Assembly: GCA_963855995.1 (NCBI GenBank)
Contig: OY979717.1
Location: 68,618,354-68,682,353 of the forward strand
Length of the DNA: 64,000 nucleotides
Origin: Muricea muricata
Lineage: Eukaryota > Cnidaria > Anthozoa > Malacalcyonacea > Plexauridae
Reading direction: 5' to 3'
The notes under the pieces are model-generated. The model did not search any database, had not been told where the DNA came from, and saw only the letters and a list, made by a program, of their open reading frames with translations. The translations under genes and the position numbers were made by a program. Of the stretch, positions 22,120 to 33,115 are shown one piece after another (positions within the stretch are counted from its first letter, which is position 1; the number at the start of each line of letters is the position of its first letter).

Positions 22120-23283
22120 ATGCCAACAGTTACACACCAAACTCAATCATCATACATACACCATTTTCCTGATCTAAAACTATCGTGGTCCGGAGATTAT
22201 GAATCGCTAAGATCGTTTGTTGATAGCGAACTAAATCTCCAAGGAAAATGGACATCGACTGGCGGAGAAAATAAGTTGTTTGAAAGCGATAACGTTGACA
22301 TTCATTGGCGGGCAAAAAAGAAGTTTCTCAGGATCGAGGGAAAGCAGGCAAGTGAAGTTAAACGCTCACTTTTGATGATGATTTTGCATGACACTGGCTT
22401 TGACGACCATATTAGTTCGTCTCACAATACGTGTAAATGTTCTGAAGTCAGTTCCGATATTAAAGGCGTTAAACTGGATATCACTATCTTGGAATCAACA
22501 GTAAAACAACAAGCAAATACGCTTGCTAGAATGCAAGAAATTATGGCGAATTTAGGAACAGCAACAACCGAAGCTAAATCAATACCGTCGGACCAACTAA
22601 CTCCCAATAGTACATCGGGCGAACGTGGTATGCAATGCAAGAACAATAGTTCCATTGCATCTGTGATTACACCTACTCGGTTGCGCTATTCAGACGAACC
22701 CGAACAGAATAATACGGACGGTGTAGTTGTAACCCTAGTAAATAAGTATTTGCCTAGTCAATCCAAGTCTAATTCAAAGAGTGGTCTAAATAATGCACCA
22801 ATCTTAGAGAATTCCTGTTATGATCCGCACCATAATTCAAAAGGCATGCAAGGCCAATTAAACACTGTCCAAACAATTGGGAAGGAATGTGTCATGATCA
22901 ATCAGCATTATAATAAAAACAAAGGCAAACATAAGAAACATAATACCCACCGGCCAGATACCATAGAAATTAATCTAGACGATCATAACACCAGTAATGG
23001 TAGAATCATTATAGATGATAAAATTTCTCCTCAAGTTCTATCAAGACAGAGTCGGAGAGAATCAAGTACCGCACATAGTATAACTCCTCTTAATAATTAT
23101 CAATCTATCCCGACCCGCATCACCCAACGAAAACCGTCTAGAAAACATAAACCAAGGAAAGGCCGTATATCAAGTCAGAGTCGGAGAGAATCAAATACCG
23201 CACATAGTATAAATAGTGAAGAGGGTTTTCGCTCAGAACCCATATGGAAGAACAGACTGAAATGGTTCAGTTATTATTACTAA
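22120..23283 (+). CDS. LINE ORF1 protein
   Basis: An intact 387-residue frame starting MPTVTHQTQ. The N-terminal half contains WSGDYESLRSFVDSELNLQG and GGENKLFESDNVDIHWR, a domain seen at the start of CR1/L2-type ORF1 proteins of marine invertebrates. A short coiled coil (TILESTVKQQANTLARMQEI) follows. The C-terminal half is polar and basic (NKNKGKHKKHN, RKPSRKHKPRKGR), consistent with nucleic-acid binding. SQSRRESxTAHSI occurs twice, an internal duplication. No zinc knuckle was seen. It is probably an RNA-binding chaperone of the LINE particle, inferred from position. The start at 22120 is chosen as the first ATG before the conserved domain; an upstream in-frame extension belongs to the flank. 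Confidence 0.75.
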   Translation: MPTVTHQTQSSYIHHFPDLKLSWSGDYESLRSFVDSELNLQGKWTSTGGENKLFESDNVDIHWRAKKKFLRIEGKQASEVKRSLLMMILHDTGFDDHISSSHNTCKCSEVSSDIKGVKLDITILESTVKQQANTLARMQEIMANLGTATTEAKSIPSDQLTPNSTSGERGMQCKNNSSIASVITPTRLRYSDEPEQNNTDGVVVTLVNKYLPSQSKSNSKSGLNNAPILENSCYDPHHNSKGMQGQLNTVQTIGKECVMINQHYNKNKGKHKKHNTHRPDTIEINLDDHNTSNGRIIIDDKISPQVLSRQSRRESSTAHSITPLNNYQSIPTRITQRKPSRKHKPRKGRISSQSRRESNTAHSINSEEGFRSEPIWKNRLKWFSYYY

Positions 23284-23285
23284 AT

Positions 23286-23920
23286 GATTCTTTATTCCCA
23301 GCCTTAGACGAACCTTCCCCTCCTAGAGGCCACAACCCCTTAAACTGTATTCCTGTTGTCACGGTCACTAACTCTTCTATATCCCATCGCCAAAATTCCC
23401 TACGCTTTGCAAACATTAATGCAAGATCTCTAAAGAATAAAACTGCTGCTTTTGTGAGTCATATTTTGGATACTAAAATTGATCTATGTATTGTAACAGA
23501 AACTTGGTTAAAGGAAATAGACACCGTCAGCATTGCCGCACTTTGCCCTCCGGGCTATTTTTTCAAATCCTTCCCACGACAAACCGACAGACCGGGGGGG
23601 TGGTACTGGTGCTATGTTTAAAACTAACTTTAACGTCTTATTACTGAATGGCGGAGAAAAAAAGTCGTTTGAATTTTCTGAGTGGAACTTTGCAATATCC
23701 GCCCATCATATGAAAGTCGTCGCGGTTTATCGCCCACCTTATTCCCAGGCACACCCTGTTACCCCTTGTATTTTCTTCGAAGAATTTTCTAATTATCTTG
23801 AAAGCATTGTTATGTGTTCAGAAATCTTAATAATTGCTGGAGACTTTAACTTTCATTTTAATGAGCAGTCTGACATTGATACTAAAAGATTTATTGATAT
23901 GCTGGAAACATTTTATAACA
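23286..23920 (+). pseudogene. LINE apurinic-like endonuclease domain, frameshifted
   Basis: Endonuclease landmarks are in order: FANINARSL (metal-binding Asn), IVTETWL (catalytic Glu), AVYRPP, and IIAGDFNFHF (the conserved GDFN). The frame changes within the run of seven G near 23595, from 'RQTDRPGG' to 'GGGTGAMFK', so the product is broken. Translation then runs into the inserted hairpin element after MLETF. The expected next residues (GLKQHVTAPTHSSNHTLDL) resume at about 24511, which locates the insertion precisely. Confidence 0.85.
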
Positions 23921-24510
23921 AACTTACTTGCAGGGAGGTTGGTTCGGGATTAACGCACCGAGGGGTCTGACAGCTGTTCGAACCTACCGAGCGAAGCGAG
24001 GTAGGTTCGGACAGCTGTCAGACCCCGAGGTGCGTTAATCCCGAACCAACCGAACCTGCAAGTAAGTTGGGTTTTTATCCCATACTAGACTTATCTTCTT
24101 GTGTTGTTTTCCGATTCTCGCTGAGTCGCCGATGTATTTTGTCAACATTTTCTCTTCTTAAACTTATTGGTCTCTTAATATTTCTTTATCAGGCTCTCTA
24201 TTGTCTTTAGTTTACAATTTTCCGTTTCTTTTTGCTTGGTTTCTGTGACGTCTTTAGCCCAAAAATGTTCTTTAAAGTGTAGGTTTAATCATCAGCTAAA
24301 TTTTGTTCGCCATTGTTGTTGAGCAGTTTGAGGCGGACGGCAGCGTAAGCAGCAGGCAGGTAAGTTCGGGTTTTTGTAACCAATCAGAAAGCCGGTTTTA
24401 TCGATAAAGAGAAAAGCGGGTAAGTTCGGAAAAAGCAGGTTAGTTCGGAAAAAACTTACCTGCTGAGAACCAATCAGAAGCCCGCTTTCATGACACATAT
24501 GGGATAAGGG
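23921..24510. mobile_element. about 0.6-kb insertion into the LINE, with a 148-bp perfect-class hairpin
   Basis: It interrupts the LINE between MLETF and GLKQHV. Its left end, 23921-24068, is an almost perfect palindrome: AACTTACTTGCAGG at one side and CCTGCAAGTAAGTT at the other, folding around GCGAAGCG. The remainder repeats the motif GCAGGTAAGTTCGG several times (around 24356, 24416, 24437 and reversed at 24459) and contains two CCAATCAGAA tracts. No protein is encoded. It is likely a fold-back or Helitron-like non-autonomous element; class not determined. Confidence 0.65.
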
Positions 24511-26804
24511 TTGAAGCAACATGTCACAGCTCCAACACATTCTTCAAATCATACATTGGACCTATTGATTACTAGATCCTCAAATGATATTAACATCTCC
24601 TCGTTGGAAACCACTTTCTTCTTGTCAGATCATTGCTTTGTGGAATGTAACTTGTCTATATCTCATCCAGATCTCTCTACTAAAGAGATATGTTCCCGCG
24701 AGACGAAAAAGATCAACCTTGACAATTTTAAGACCGACATCTCGCAGTCAAATTTGTGTATGAATGATTCATGGTCCAATCTAGATGATCTGATGGAATG
24801 TTATAATGACACACTAGTGTCTATTTTTGATAAACATGCACCTATTCGAAAGAAGATTACTGTCGGAAAACGTAGACTACCATGGTTCAGTGCGAATGCT
24901 AAACATCTAAAAACGGAACGAAGGAAGCTAGAAAGAAAAATGAGGAAATCTAAACAAAATACTGATCGAACTGCATATCGTAAGATATGCAATAAATATT
25001 CTGCCCTACTTAAGGAGGCCCGGAGGAAATACTATGCTGACCTTATTGATGAATGCTCTAATGATTCGAAGAAATTGTTTAAGGTTGTGACATCGCTTTG
25101 TAAAGTGCCGAGGGCTGAACCACAACTGCCACCACATGATGACTTAAGTCAACTTGCTAACATGTTCGGTGAATATTTTTACCGCAAAATTGAACTCATT
25201 AGGAACGATATTGACAATACTACTATTGATCCACAGCCGGTTGAATATCGTAGACCAGAAGTTGAGCTAGAATCGTTTACTCCTGTTTCGGACCAAGAGG
25301 TTCATGACATAATTATGCAGTCGTCCAATGCATCTTGTGAATTGGACCCAATTCCATCATGGTTAGTAAAGCTGTGCTCTAATGAACTAACACCTATTTT
25401 TACGAAAATCATCAACTTATCCTTGGAAGAAGGACATGTCCCTGATGCTTGGAAAATCGCTCTATTAAAGCCGTTTTTAAAAAAATCTGGCCTGGAAGCA
25501 GTCTTTGAGAACTTTAGACCTGTTTGTAATTTATCTTTTATATCAAAATCCGCTGAAAAGGCTGTTATTGAGCAGTTGTTTGAGCACTGCGACGAAAATG
25601 CACCACTACCAAGCAGTCAATCTGCATATCGAAAGAACTACTCCACTGAGACAGCTCTCCTGAAAGTTCAAAACGACATTTTAATGAGTATGGACAAACA
25701 AGAAGTAATATTGCTTGTGTTATTGGAGTTCGATTTTGGGGTAACGGGTAAAGCACTTCTGTGGTTAAAATCTTTTTTATCGGACAGGAAGCAACGAGTT
25801 CATATCAAGAAGGAGTTTTCGAAGGACTATAATGTCAATCATGGAGTGCCTCAGGGAAGTTGCCTTGGACCTGTACTATTTCTGCTGTATATATCCCAGT
25901 TATTTGACGTTGTCAGCAGACATCTACCTTCCGCCCATGGCTATGCCGACGACACTCAGCTTTACATGTCTTTCCGCCCTGAATCTTCTACAGCTCAGAA
26001 TCAAGCAATGTTGGCATTAGAAAAATGTATTACTGACATGCGTTCCTGGTTGCTTACTCATAAACTGATGTTTAAAGATTCTAAAACGGAGTTTTTAATT
26101 ATTGGTACACGACAACAACTTTCAAAAATTCAAATCGACTCTGTTAAAGTCGGGGGCGTTGATATCAAACCTGTGGAAAAGGTCCGAAATTTAGGCTCAT
26201 GGTTTGACAATCACATGCCATGAATATTTATGTTGGGAAAGTCTGCAGTAAAGCATTCAGAGGATTATACAACATACGTCAAATAAGAAAGTTCCTATCG
26301 ATGGATTCGACAAAAACCCTCATACATGCTTTTGTGACGTCTCATCTAGATTATTGTAACTCCCTTTTAGCTGGAATCCCTCAGTACCAACTTCAAAGAC
26401 TCCAGAAAGTCTTGAATGCTGCTGCCAGGCTTATATACCAAAGTCCAAGACATTCCCATATAACACCAATTTTAATCAGTCTTCACTGGTTGCCTGTCAA
26501 ATTTCGAGTCGATTTTAAAATTGCTCTATTGGTCTACAAAGCTCTAAATGGCAGCGCTCCCAGTTATATATCGGCGTTACTGTCACCAAAATTGGCTAGC
26601 AAATATGATTTAAGATCACATGACCAAGACCTCCTTCAAGTTCCTGCCACTAAACTAAAGACCGTAGGAGACAGAGCTTTTACATCTGCTGCTCCTCGGA
26701 TATGGAACACTTTACCATTAGAAATTCGACAAAGTGAAAACATTAGTATTTTTAAAAAACAATTAAAAAAGACATTCCTTTTTAAAAACGCTTTTAATAT
26801 CTAG
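24511..26804 (+). pseudogene. LINE reverse transcriptase, motif A deleted and one frameshift
   Basis: The frame covers the endonuclease end (TLDLLITRSS, LSDHCFVECNLSI), a basic linker and the RT fingers (FRPVCNLSFISKSAEKAV, SSQSAYRKNYSTETALLK). It continues with GVPQGSCLGPVLF (motif B), GYADDTQLYMSF (motif C) and the thumb. Between DILMSMDKQEVILLVLLE and FDFGVTGKALLWL about 20 residues are missing. In relatives this is the DLSAAFDTVDH segment holding the first catalytic Asp. A one-base slip at about 26218 splits off the C-terminal part (VGKVCSKAFRGLYNIR...KTFLFKNAFNI). The protein would be inactive. Confidence 0.9.
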
Positions 26805-26999
26805 TAGAACTATAATCTTAAATTTTAGTTTAAATCTTAGTTTACAGTTATTGTACAGCGCTTTGAATATACATATAATTAAGCGCTATATTTAAATGAA
26901 TATATTATTATTATTATTATTATTATTATGCTACGGATTAATTTTGGCGTAGGAAAGGTCTGTTCTTAATTTCAATCCCTTCATCATTACATGTTTCAG

Positions 27000-27678
27000 A
27001 AGAGAAGATGTTGGAGCGCATTAATTGGGCAGATGGCTTCATTCTCATCTTTTCAATACAGATTACTGGAGCTTGTATGAAGTTGCGCGATTATCGTCGA
27101 TTATATCGCAGACGAAAAACGAAACGCAACCGCCAATCGTTGTTCTTAGCAATCAGACGGACATAGAAAACTAAGAAAAGCAACGACGGATCACCAGAAC
27201 TGAAGCCAAACAATTCTTGAACGATTTTGGGAAGCCCGTGTTTCGAACATCGGCTGCGAACGATTACGACAGTGTACGAGATCTAGAGGCATTAGACGAA
27301 GCTTCTCGATTGGTCTACAAGTGGAAATTTCCAGTGGAGCAAAGACGGCCGCGAAGTCGTTCAGAAAGTATCATGGATCCTTTACGCGATGCCTTTAATA
27401 GATTCAGCAAGGCGCCATTCAACGAGGAGATACCACGCAGAATGCGGTCCGCAAGTTCAGCGGATATCGTGCGCATAATTTTGAACACGACACCTGTCTC
27501 CAAAGAGAACCATACAGAAAATCGTTATCGGAACAGAAAACAATGCAGATTGTTTCCAATGACAATTTTTTGCAAATACCCCTGGTCGATGGCGCAGTTG
27601 GGTATAAAAGAGGCCGCAGTCATATTTTCGCTTGAATGCATTAAATTCTCTAAAACATTCGTGCATACAATGACCTGA
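27000..27678 (+). pseudogene. Ras-like small GTPase exon (RERG/RASL type) with frameshift and stop
   Basis: After a TTTCAG acceptor the frame reads EEKMLERINWADGFILIFSI, the Ras-superfamily stretch after switch II. A one-base loss near 27060 shifts the frame; the next frame gives DYWSLYEVARLSSIISQ, then PPIVVLSNQTDIEN, a version of the N-K-x-D guanine-binding motif with Gln for Lys. An in-frame TAA follows (27171-27173), then RITRTEAKQFLNDFGKPVFR and TSAANDYDSV, the SAK-type motif. After that come RLVYKWKFP and a basic Arg/Ser-rich tail. G1-G3 exons were not found upstream, where the LINE now lies. It is either a pseudogene or a gene carrying two sequence errors. The C-terminal limit given is that of the open frame. 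Confidence 0.72.
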
Positions 27679-28032
27679 GCAACACGTGTTAAGCCGTGTA
27701 ATGGCAGCATTAATCTCACGACCTGTCAGCCTGACAGGGACGTTTGGCGACTGCTGAAGTCGTCAAAAATTCAGTAAATGAAATAAGCCATTGACGTCTG
27801 AATACTGTACATAAGAGAACTCATTGAACAACATCATTCAAACAGTAAATTATGTCTGTAAATAATGAAATCAAAATGCAATATACAATAGAAAAACTAT
27901 TGTTATTAATATTGTTATTGCTTTCTGCCTTGTTTATTTTGCGCATGCTCCTCTCCCTTCCACTTGACGTTTTGCAGGGAATGATAAGGAATTGAATCAG
28001 GGTGTTAGCCAGGTAGCCGAGATATTTTGCAG

Positions 28033-28224
28033 GGGCCAGTTGTTCAAAGCTGTGTTAACGCTAACCCTAGATTAAAGTTTAAGCCATTGTTTTAATTTCT
28101 GTATTTCTTCATGTCCGCTAATTTAAGGCTTTCAGAAACCAAAACTTCTTTTGATTTGAAGTTCGGACAAGATTTATGTGAAAACATTTCGAAACTTGTT
28201 AACCGACGTTTGCACAACCGGCCC
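28033..28224. mobile_element. PIF/Harbinger-type MITE with CAG target duplication
   Basis: Inverted ends GGGCCAGTTGTTCAAAG / TTTGCACAACCGGCCC, flanked on both sides by CAG (28030-28032 and 28225-28227). A 3-bp CWG duplication and GGGCC ends are the PIF/Harbinger pattern. The 192-bp element has no ORF. The surrounding 27680-28500 holds nothing else that I recognise. Confidence 0.78.
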
Positions 28225-28510
28225 CAGCAGGGGTATATTGGGCAAAGATGACTATTTGTCGTATCAAGTTGTCGTAAATTTGTACAGCATAAAAACTTCT
28301 CACTAAGATCTAATTCTCTCAATTGGGATTAATCCGTTGAACGGGCGCTATATGGGTTAGCTAAAAAGCCTGTATTCTCGGAAAAACACCAGATTTTCTG
28401 TAAGTTTTTTTCTTTATTGATGTCACAAAAGAACTCGCTAATAATTGAATATCCCACAATCATTTGCTCGTGCGCGAGCTATAAATAATTTGTGATGTCA
28501 CAATATTGAT

Positions 28511-28650
28511 CGTCATAATTGATTGATGTCATAATGTTGGTTGTCATAATTGATTGATGTCATAATGTTGGTTGTCATAATTGATTGATGTCATAATGTT
28601 GGTTGTCATAATTGATTGATGTCATAATGTTGGTTGTCATAATTGATTGA
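28511..28650 (+). repeat. 31-bp tandem repeat, about 4.5 copies
   Basis: Unit GTCATAATTGATTGAT followed by GTCATAATGTTGGTT, itself two related halves. It lies 75 bp upstream of the ATG at 28725, so it could affect the promoter of the locus that follows. Confidence 0.9.
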
Positions 28651-28724
28651 CTGCCCGAGTGAACACTTGTGTGTATTTCGCTGCGATTTTGCAAACATTT
28701 TTTTTGCGACATTGAATAATATAT

Positions 28725-31206
28725 ATGGGTGAGGTGAAGGCACCAGACGACGATTTACAGTTAGAAGAGATTCGAGAAGGAATGGCACAGGAGTTGTCAA
28801 GATTCAGGGAGAAGTTAAATAAAGCAAAATCTCGAATCGAAGAGCTCCAAACTTTTTATGACGAGACCAAAATTCAAATTGAAGAATTGACTTTGACAGA
28901 CGGCGTAAAATGTGAATACAAGAATGACATAATTATTTAAATTTTATTTGTTTACTTTGCGTTAGACTACCTGGATTTAAGAGAGCTATATGCAGCTACT
29001 TTCATTCAAGTATATTTTTTCACTAGGCGAACTTATGCGTTCTGAGCCTGATGTTGAAGATGAAAAGGATAGTAAAGACGCGACGTCAGATGATCGGATC
29101 TTGGTATAATCAGGAAAACAACAACGGCAATCCAAGATGAAAATGTTAAGACAACAAAACTTGCCAATGAAGATTCAACAAAAGATACTAAACTTTCACC
29201 AACGGTGGCCAATGATAACACAGTAGTGTGTTATGTATGTCATGTCAAGCACAAACGTTCCAAAGGCAGAAGACGACCAGTCTGTGACTGTCGATATCAC
29301 TTTGACGTTGGTTCCTGATGACAGTGTTGCCAACGAAGTCAAGACCATACCAGACGATAAAGTTCAGCAAGTTGAGAAAGAAACATGTACTAAAGACGTT
29401 GCTGAATGTACCACAAAGGTATCGTAGGAAGAAGGAGACAACCAATCTGTAGCTGTTGGTGACATTCCTGCGAATTTGGTCCCTGGTGACAATGTCGTTG
29501 ATACACGTGAGAATGAAGCTCATACCACACTTTGACTTTGATGAATCTACCGTAAATGTTTCGGAAGCAAGAGACAGCCAGTCTGTTGTTATTCCTGATG
29601 TTCGTATGACGTTTGTTCCTGATGACAATGTGGCCGATCGAATCCAAGGGGAAAAGTAACGACAAATGTTCTAGATGAAACTACAACCGAATTTAATATT
29701 TCTAACCAGGTTGATCGAATCGAAGGTGAAGCATCGACGATGGATGAACCAGTTAAGAATGTTGATGGCGATGCCAAGAAAGATGATACCTTTAATGATG
29801 TTCAAGCTGTCTTTAGGGCAGAAAAAGATGATCAACCTGCTACTATCAACATTTCAACAACGTTGGTTCCTGTTGATAAAGTTGTTGATCAACTACCCAG
29901 TGGAACTACTTATTCTAAATATCTGATCACTGACGATGTCCACTCTCTTTGGGCAAGGGTATTTTACAAGGGTATTTGCTGGGCATGTCGACAGTGGAAA
30001 TTAAGCCAGCAGAACAAGTTAGCCATGTTACATCCACACGTGTTGCAAATGTTTCAGGAAGGAAAGGATTTCCACAACATAAAGACAAAGTTGAAGGTAA
30101 AGCAAATAAAATCAGCTGAAATTTAAGGCAAAGAAAAACTCGAAACGATCAATGCTAGAATTGATCTATAAAGTTAAATATCTCTGGTTCTGGGTCTAAG
30201 GTGTCCTATTTTTCTATTAGCTTGCCGGCATGGATTATTAAGTATGTATATTAAATTAAACTTAACATTGACTTGTCAATTTGTTTTCTAGGTGAAGACG
30301 TTTTTGCGACTTGTAGCAGCCGGTTGTCTAACCCACAAGAAGGGAAAATTTGGAACAATCGATGCTAGAATAGATCTAAAAAGTTAAATATCTCTGGGTC
30401 TAAGGTGTCCTGTTTGCTACATTTTTCTATTAACTTGCCGGCATGCAATATTAAGTATGCATGTTAAATTAAACTAAACATCGATTTGTCAATTTGGTTT
30501 CTAGGCGAAGACTTTGTTGCGACTTGTAGCAGCCAGTTATCTAACCCACAAGATGTTCAAGAAAATGAGAAATACGAACTAAAGAACAAGAAAGGAAAGG
30601 TTCTAAAGGAAGACTAATTGTGAAAAGAGCAAGAAGGTTGAAAAAGCAAAGTCTAAGGTCCACAATTCAACGACGTTTTTTCCTAGTTACAATCTTCTAC
30701 AAATACTATCCAACGAACCTACTTGTTCAAAATATTGGGACGATGACGAAGTCTGCTCTTCTGGGGCAGAGACTGTTTCCATTCAAGCTTTGAGTTCCGG
30801 TCTCTGTTCGGTTGTGAAGAGCCTCGATCTGGATTTCCACAACCTCTAAGCAACGATGAGGATCAGGAATTTAACGAAAATTAAAGGCAAAGAGAAACTT
30901 CAAACAGTTTGTATCTAATATATAATAGCTAGATACATAAAACATCCATGGACACATGTCTAGTGTTATTGATTAATATTGATTCATTAACTTGGTTTCT
31001 AGGCGAAGTCTAGCCCCAAGAATGTTCAAGAAAACGAGAAACGCAAGCCAAAGAACAAGAAAGAGAAGAAAAAGACGATAGTTCAGCAAAAAGAAAAACG
31101 TGAAAGTGATGAGAGCGCTGGGAAAACGAAATCTAAGAAGCTTCATCGACGTTTTCTTTCGCTGTTCTGCTGTTGTTTTAAAAGTCAAGAAACAATTGAG
31201 AACTAA
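28725..31206 (+). pseudogene. uncharacterised multi-exon locus with internal repeats and duplicated exons, partly decayed
   Basis: An ATG at 28725 opens about 65 codons of strongly helical, charged sequence (LSRFREKLNKAKSRIEELQ), ending near a GTAAAA donor. A second acidic block (ELMRSEPDVEDEKDSKD, about 29027-29106) follows. From about 29250 to 29900 a degenerate module with core LVPxDxVxD occurs four times (LVPDDSVAN, LVPGDNVVD, FVPDDNVAD, LVPVDKVVD), but one stop and two frame changes separate the modules. About 29930-30095 encodes SLWARVFYKGICWACRQWK. Three related 3' exons follow, starting at about 30292, 30505 and 31003 after TTTCTAG acceptors; two share ATCSSxLSNPQ. The last ends KLHRRFLSLFCCCFKSQETIEN, stop, with a Cys triplet that could be lipidated. 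No family recognised. It is either a fast-evolving gene with more introns than I can place or a pseudogene. Confidence 0.5.
30130..30545 (+). repeat. tandem duplication of an intron-exon block (about 210 bp, two copies plus a relic)
   Basis: Sequence from 'GATGCTAGAATWGATCTA' through 'TAAATATCTCTGG', 'TCTAAGGTGTCCT' and 'CTTGCCGGCATG' to TTTCTAG and the exon start GAAGAC is present at about 30140-30345 and again at about 30358-30555. Divergence is small within introns and similar in the exons. A third, more diverged exon copy is at about 31003. The duplication copies both the acceptor and the exon. Confidence 0.75.
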
Positions 31207-31569
31207 GTGAATCAACAACCAACGACTGAGCTAAATAATCGTGAGACATTTCACAGAACTCATTTGTAGTGATCGACTTGAACAACTGAATTTTTCCCTC
31301 TATTCCATCTATTATTTATTGACATACATATATTGACATACATACAGTGTTGAATTTTTCAGTGTTGCAAAGTTGTCTGTCGCTTTTACACACCTTACGA
31401 TTTGTATTTGAGTTATCTATTTTGCTATTTATCATTACAGTATCTGTTTTGAGCAGGGGAAAGTTAGTATGCCAATCATAGTTATGGTAATCCTGTGGGC
31501 ATAACCAATATTTAGTGAGATGCGACGGAGTTGTAACCTTCACCAATCATAGTCCAGTTAATTCAAGGG

Positions 31570-32012
31570 ATCTGAGGAAGGGCAACATCGGAATAACTGT
31601 CCGTCTTTCGTGTCCGTCTGTCCGTGTCCGCGTGTCCGTTCGAATGTTGTGGGGGTGTTCCGAATGTTGTGAGGGTTTTCGAATGTTTTGGGGTGTTTTG
31701 AATGTTTTGGCCGTGTTTCGAATGTTTTGGCCGTGTTTCGAATGTTTTGGCCGTGTTTCGAATGTTTTGGGGTGTGTTTCGAATGTTTTGGCCGTGTTTC
31801 GAATGTTTTGGCCGTGTTTCGAATGTTTTGGCCGTGTTTCGAATGTTTTGGGGTGTGTTTCGAATGTTTTGGGGGGTGTTTCAAATGTTTTGAGGATGTT
31901 TCAGATAAACTATCAGATAAACTGTTGCACTTTAATTTGAATATTAGGGTGTGTTGTGAACAGTTAGGGGTGCATTTGTTTTTGGGGGGTGTTTTGCACA
32001 TATGGGCCACCG
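31570..32012 (-). repeat. dispersed repeat containing a 20-bp minisatellite (copy B, reverse orientation)
   Basis: Unit CCGTGTTTCGAATGTTTTGG repeated about a dozen times. It is bounded by CTTTCGTGTCCGTCTGTCCG on one side and GTTAGGGGTGCATTTG ... TTTTGCACATATGGGCC on the other. These borders are the complements of those at 4905-5260. The apparent ORFs in both strands here (repeating FWPCFECFGRVSNVLAV and its antisense) follow from the repeat. No gene is seen in the surrounding 31207-33511. Confidence 0.85.
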
Positions 32013-32864
32013 TATATTGTTGTTGAAAGATACAAATAGAATGCTGACGTTTCGAGCGAAGTTCTTACGTCGGGAAGTTATATTACAACAACCTTTGATA
32101 ACTTTATCGCAACTGTTCTCTTTATGCCAATCCCGATAAATGAATGGACAATTTGCATAACAGACTAAAGGATTTTCACTATTTTTACTCTCGTCCAAGA
32201 GTTTTCTCTTGTGAGTTTAGTTTCTCTTGATCATCTGATGAGCAATGGCTTCTTCCACTCGTTGCTGCTTCGTCGCTTCAACTCTCTTCGATGTAAAGCC
32301 GACCAAGAGAAACTAATCCCATAAAAGAATCCTTTGGAGCAGGGTACGTTTGGTGACGAAGTGTTGTAAAATAAGGAAAAAATAGCATAGCGAAGTTTCT
32401 AAATTTTGTACATATTTGGCTTTTGCGCGAAAAAATTAAGAAAAAAGTTGTTATTTTTGAGATGAAATTGCCGCGAAAATGAGATACGAAGTTTGTTACC
32501 AATTGCAATTCTTGCAATTTTATCAATCTTTGGATCACCATTCTTGCTATAGTAAAAGATTCTGTTCTCCTTGCCCAAATCGAAGGTTCATTGACTATTA
32601 TGCAAATTATCCATTCAGCACATGAGCATTCGAATTTCGAAATAGAAGAAGAACAAATATAAATTTAAAACTGATTATTTGAGGATGAAATAAATTGTTG
32701 TATATATACAATACTAATGCTTACTAAAATATGACCCTATACTGCTACCGTATACTACACACTATATGACTCTCTGCACGTCTGGATCTGTGTAATGAAT
32801 ATTATATTTGCCATGTTTCTGTTGCGCGCTATGTCGCACGTCAATCAGCGCTTGTACATGACGT

Positions 32865-33115
32865 CCTACAATCCTGGACAAAACTATTGACTACACTCTA
32901 ATTATTTGCTCGATATGTGCGTACCTAATGAAAAAACATCAAAATAGGTCCCTGAGTTTACCCCCTCGCCCCCAAAACAATGTTGAATCTGTAAGAAATG
33001 AAAACAACATTGATCGGTGGGGGAATGGGGGAGGTTTGTTCTTTGTGCTAACAATGAGCTAAGAAAATGACGATATTAGCAAAAGTGTCGTCAATGTTTT
33101 GTCCAGGATTGTAGG
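32865..33115. mobile_element. 251-bp MITE with CCTACAATCCTGGAC ends
   Basis: Perfect inverted ends CCTACAATCCTGGACAAAAC / GTTTTGTCCAGGATTGTAGG. If the TA dinucleotides inside the ends are the target duplication, the element proper is CAATCCTGG...CCAGGATTG. The interior has C-rich (CCCCCTCGCCCCC) and G-rich (GGTGGGGGAATGGGGGAGG) arms around AACAATGTTGAA, the same design as the array MITE. Confidence 0.8.

Larger units (their letters stand above)
22040..26935 (+). mobile_element. decayed CR1/L2-type LINE retrotransposon with (ATT)n tail
   Basis: Order: ORF1 (22120-23283), endonuclease (23286-23920, broken), a 0.6-kb foreign insertion (about 23921-24510), reverse transcriptase (24511-26223), and C-terminal segment (26220-26804). 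The 3' UTR contains the GCGCTTTGAA...AAGCGCTATA stem typical of CR1/L2 tails and ends in (ATT)n at 26904-26930. Lesions: a frameshift at the G run near 23595, the insertion, loss of RT motif A, and a one-base slip at 26218 (NHMP, stop). It cannot encode active machinery. The exact 5' end is not visible and lies between the TRAF donor at 22007 and ORF1. Confidence 0.9.

Noticed and set aside
24511..26804. Reading the RT segment as a host gene
   Set aside because: Endonuclease, RT motifs, CR1/L2-type 3' stem and (ATT)n tail identify a retrotransposon.
31515..32026. Both-strand ORFs of 112-150 codons with FWPCFECFGRV or KHSKHGQN cycles
   Set aside because: Explained by the 20-bp minisatellite of the dispersed repeat.
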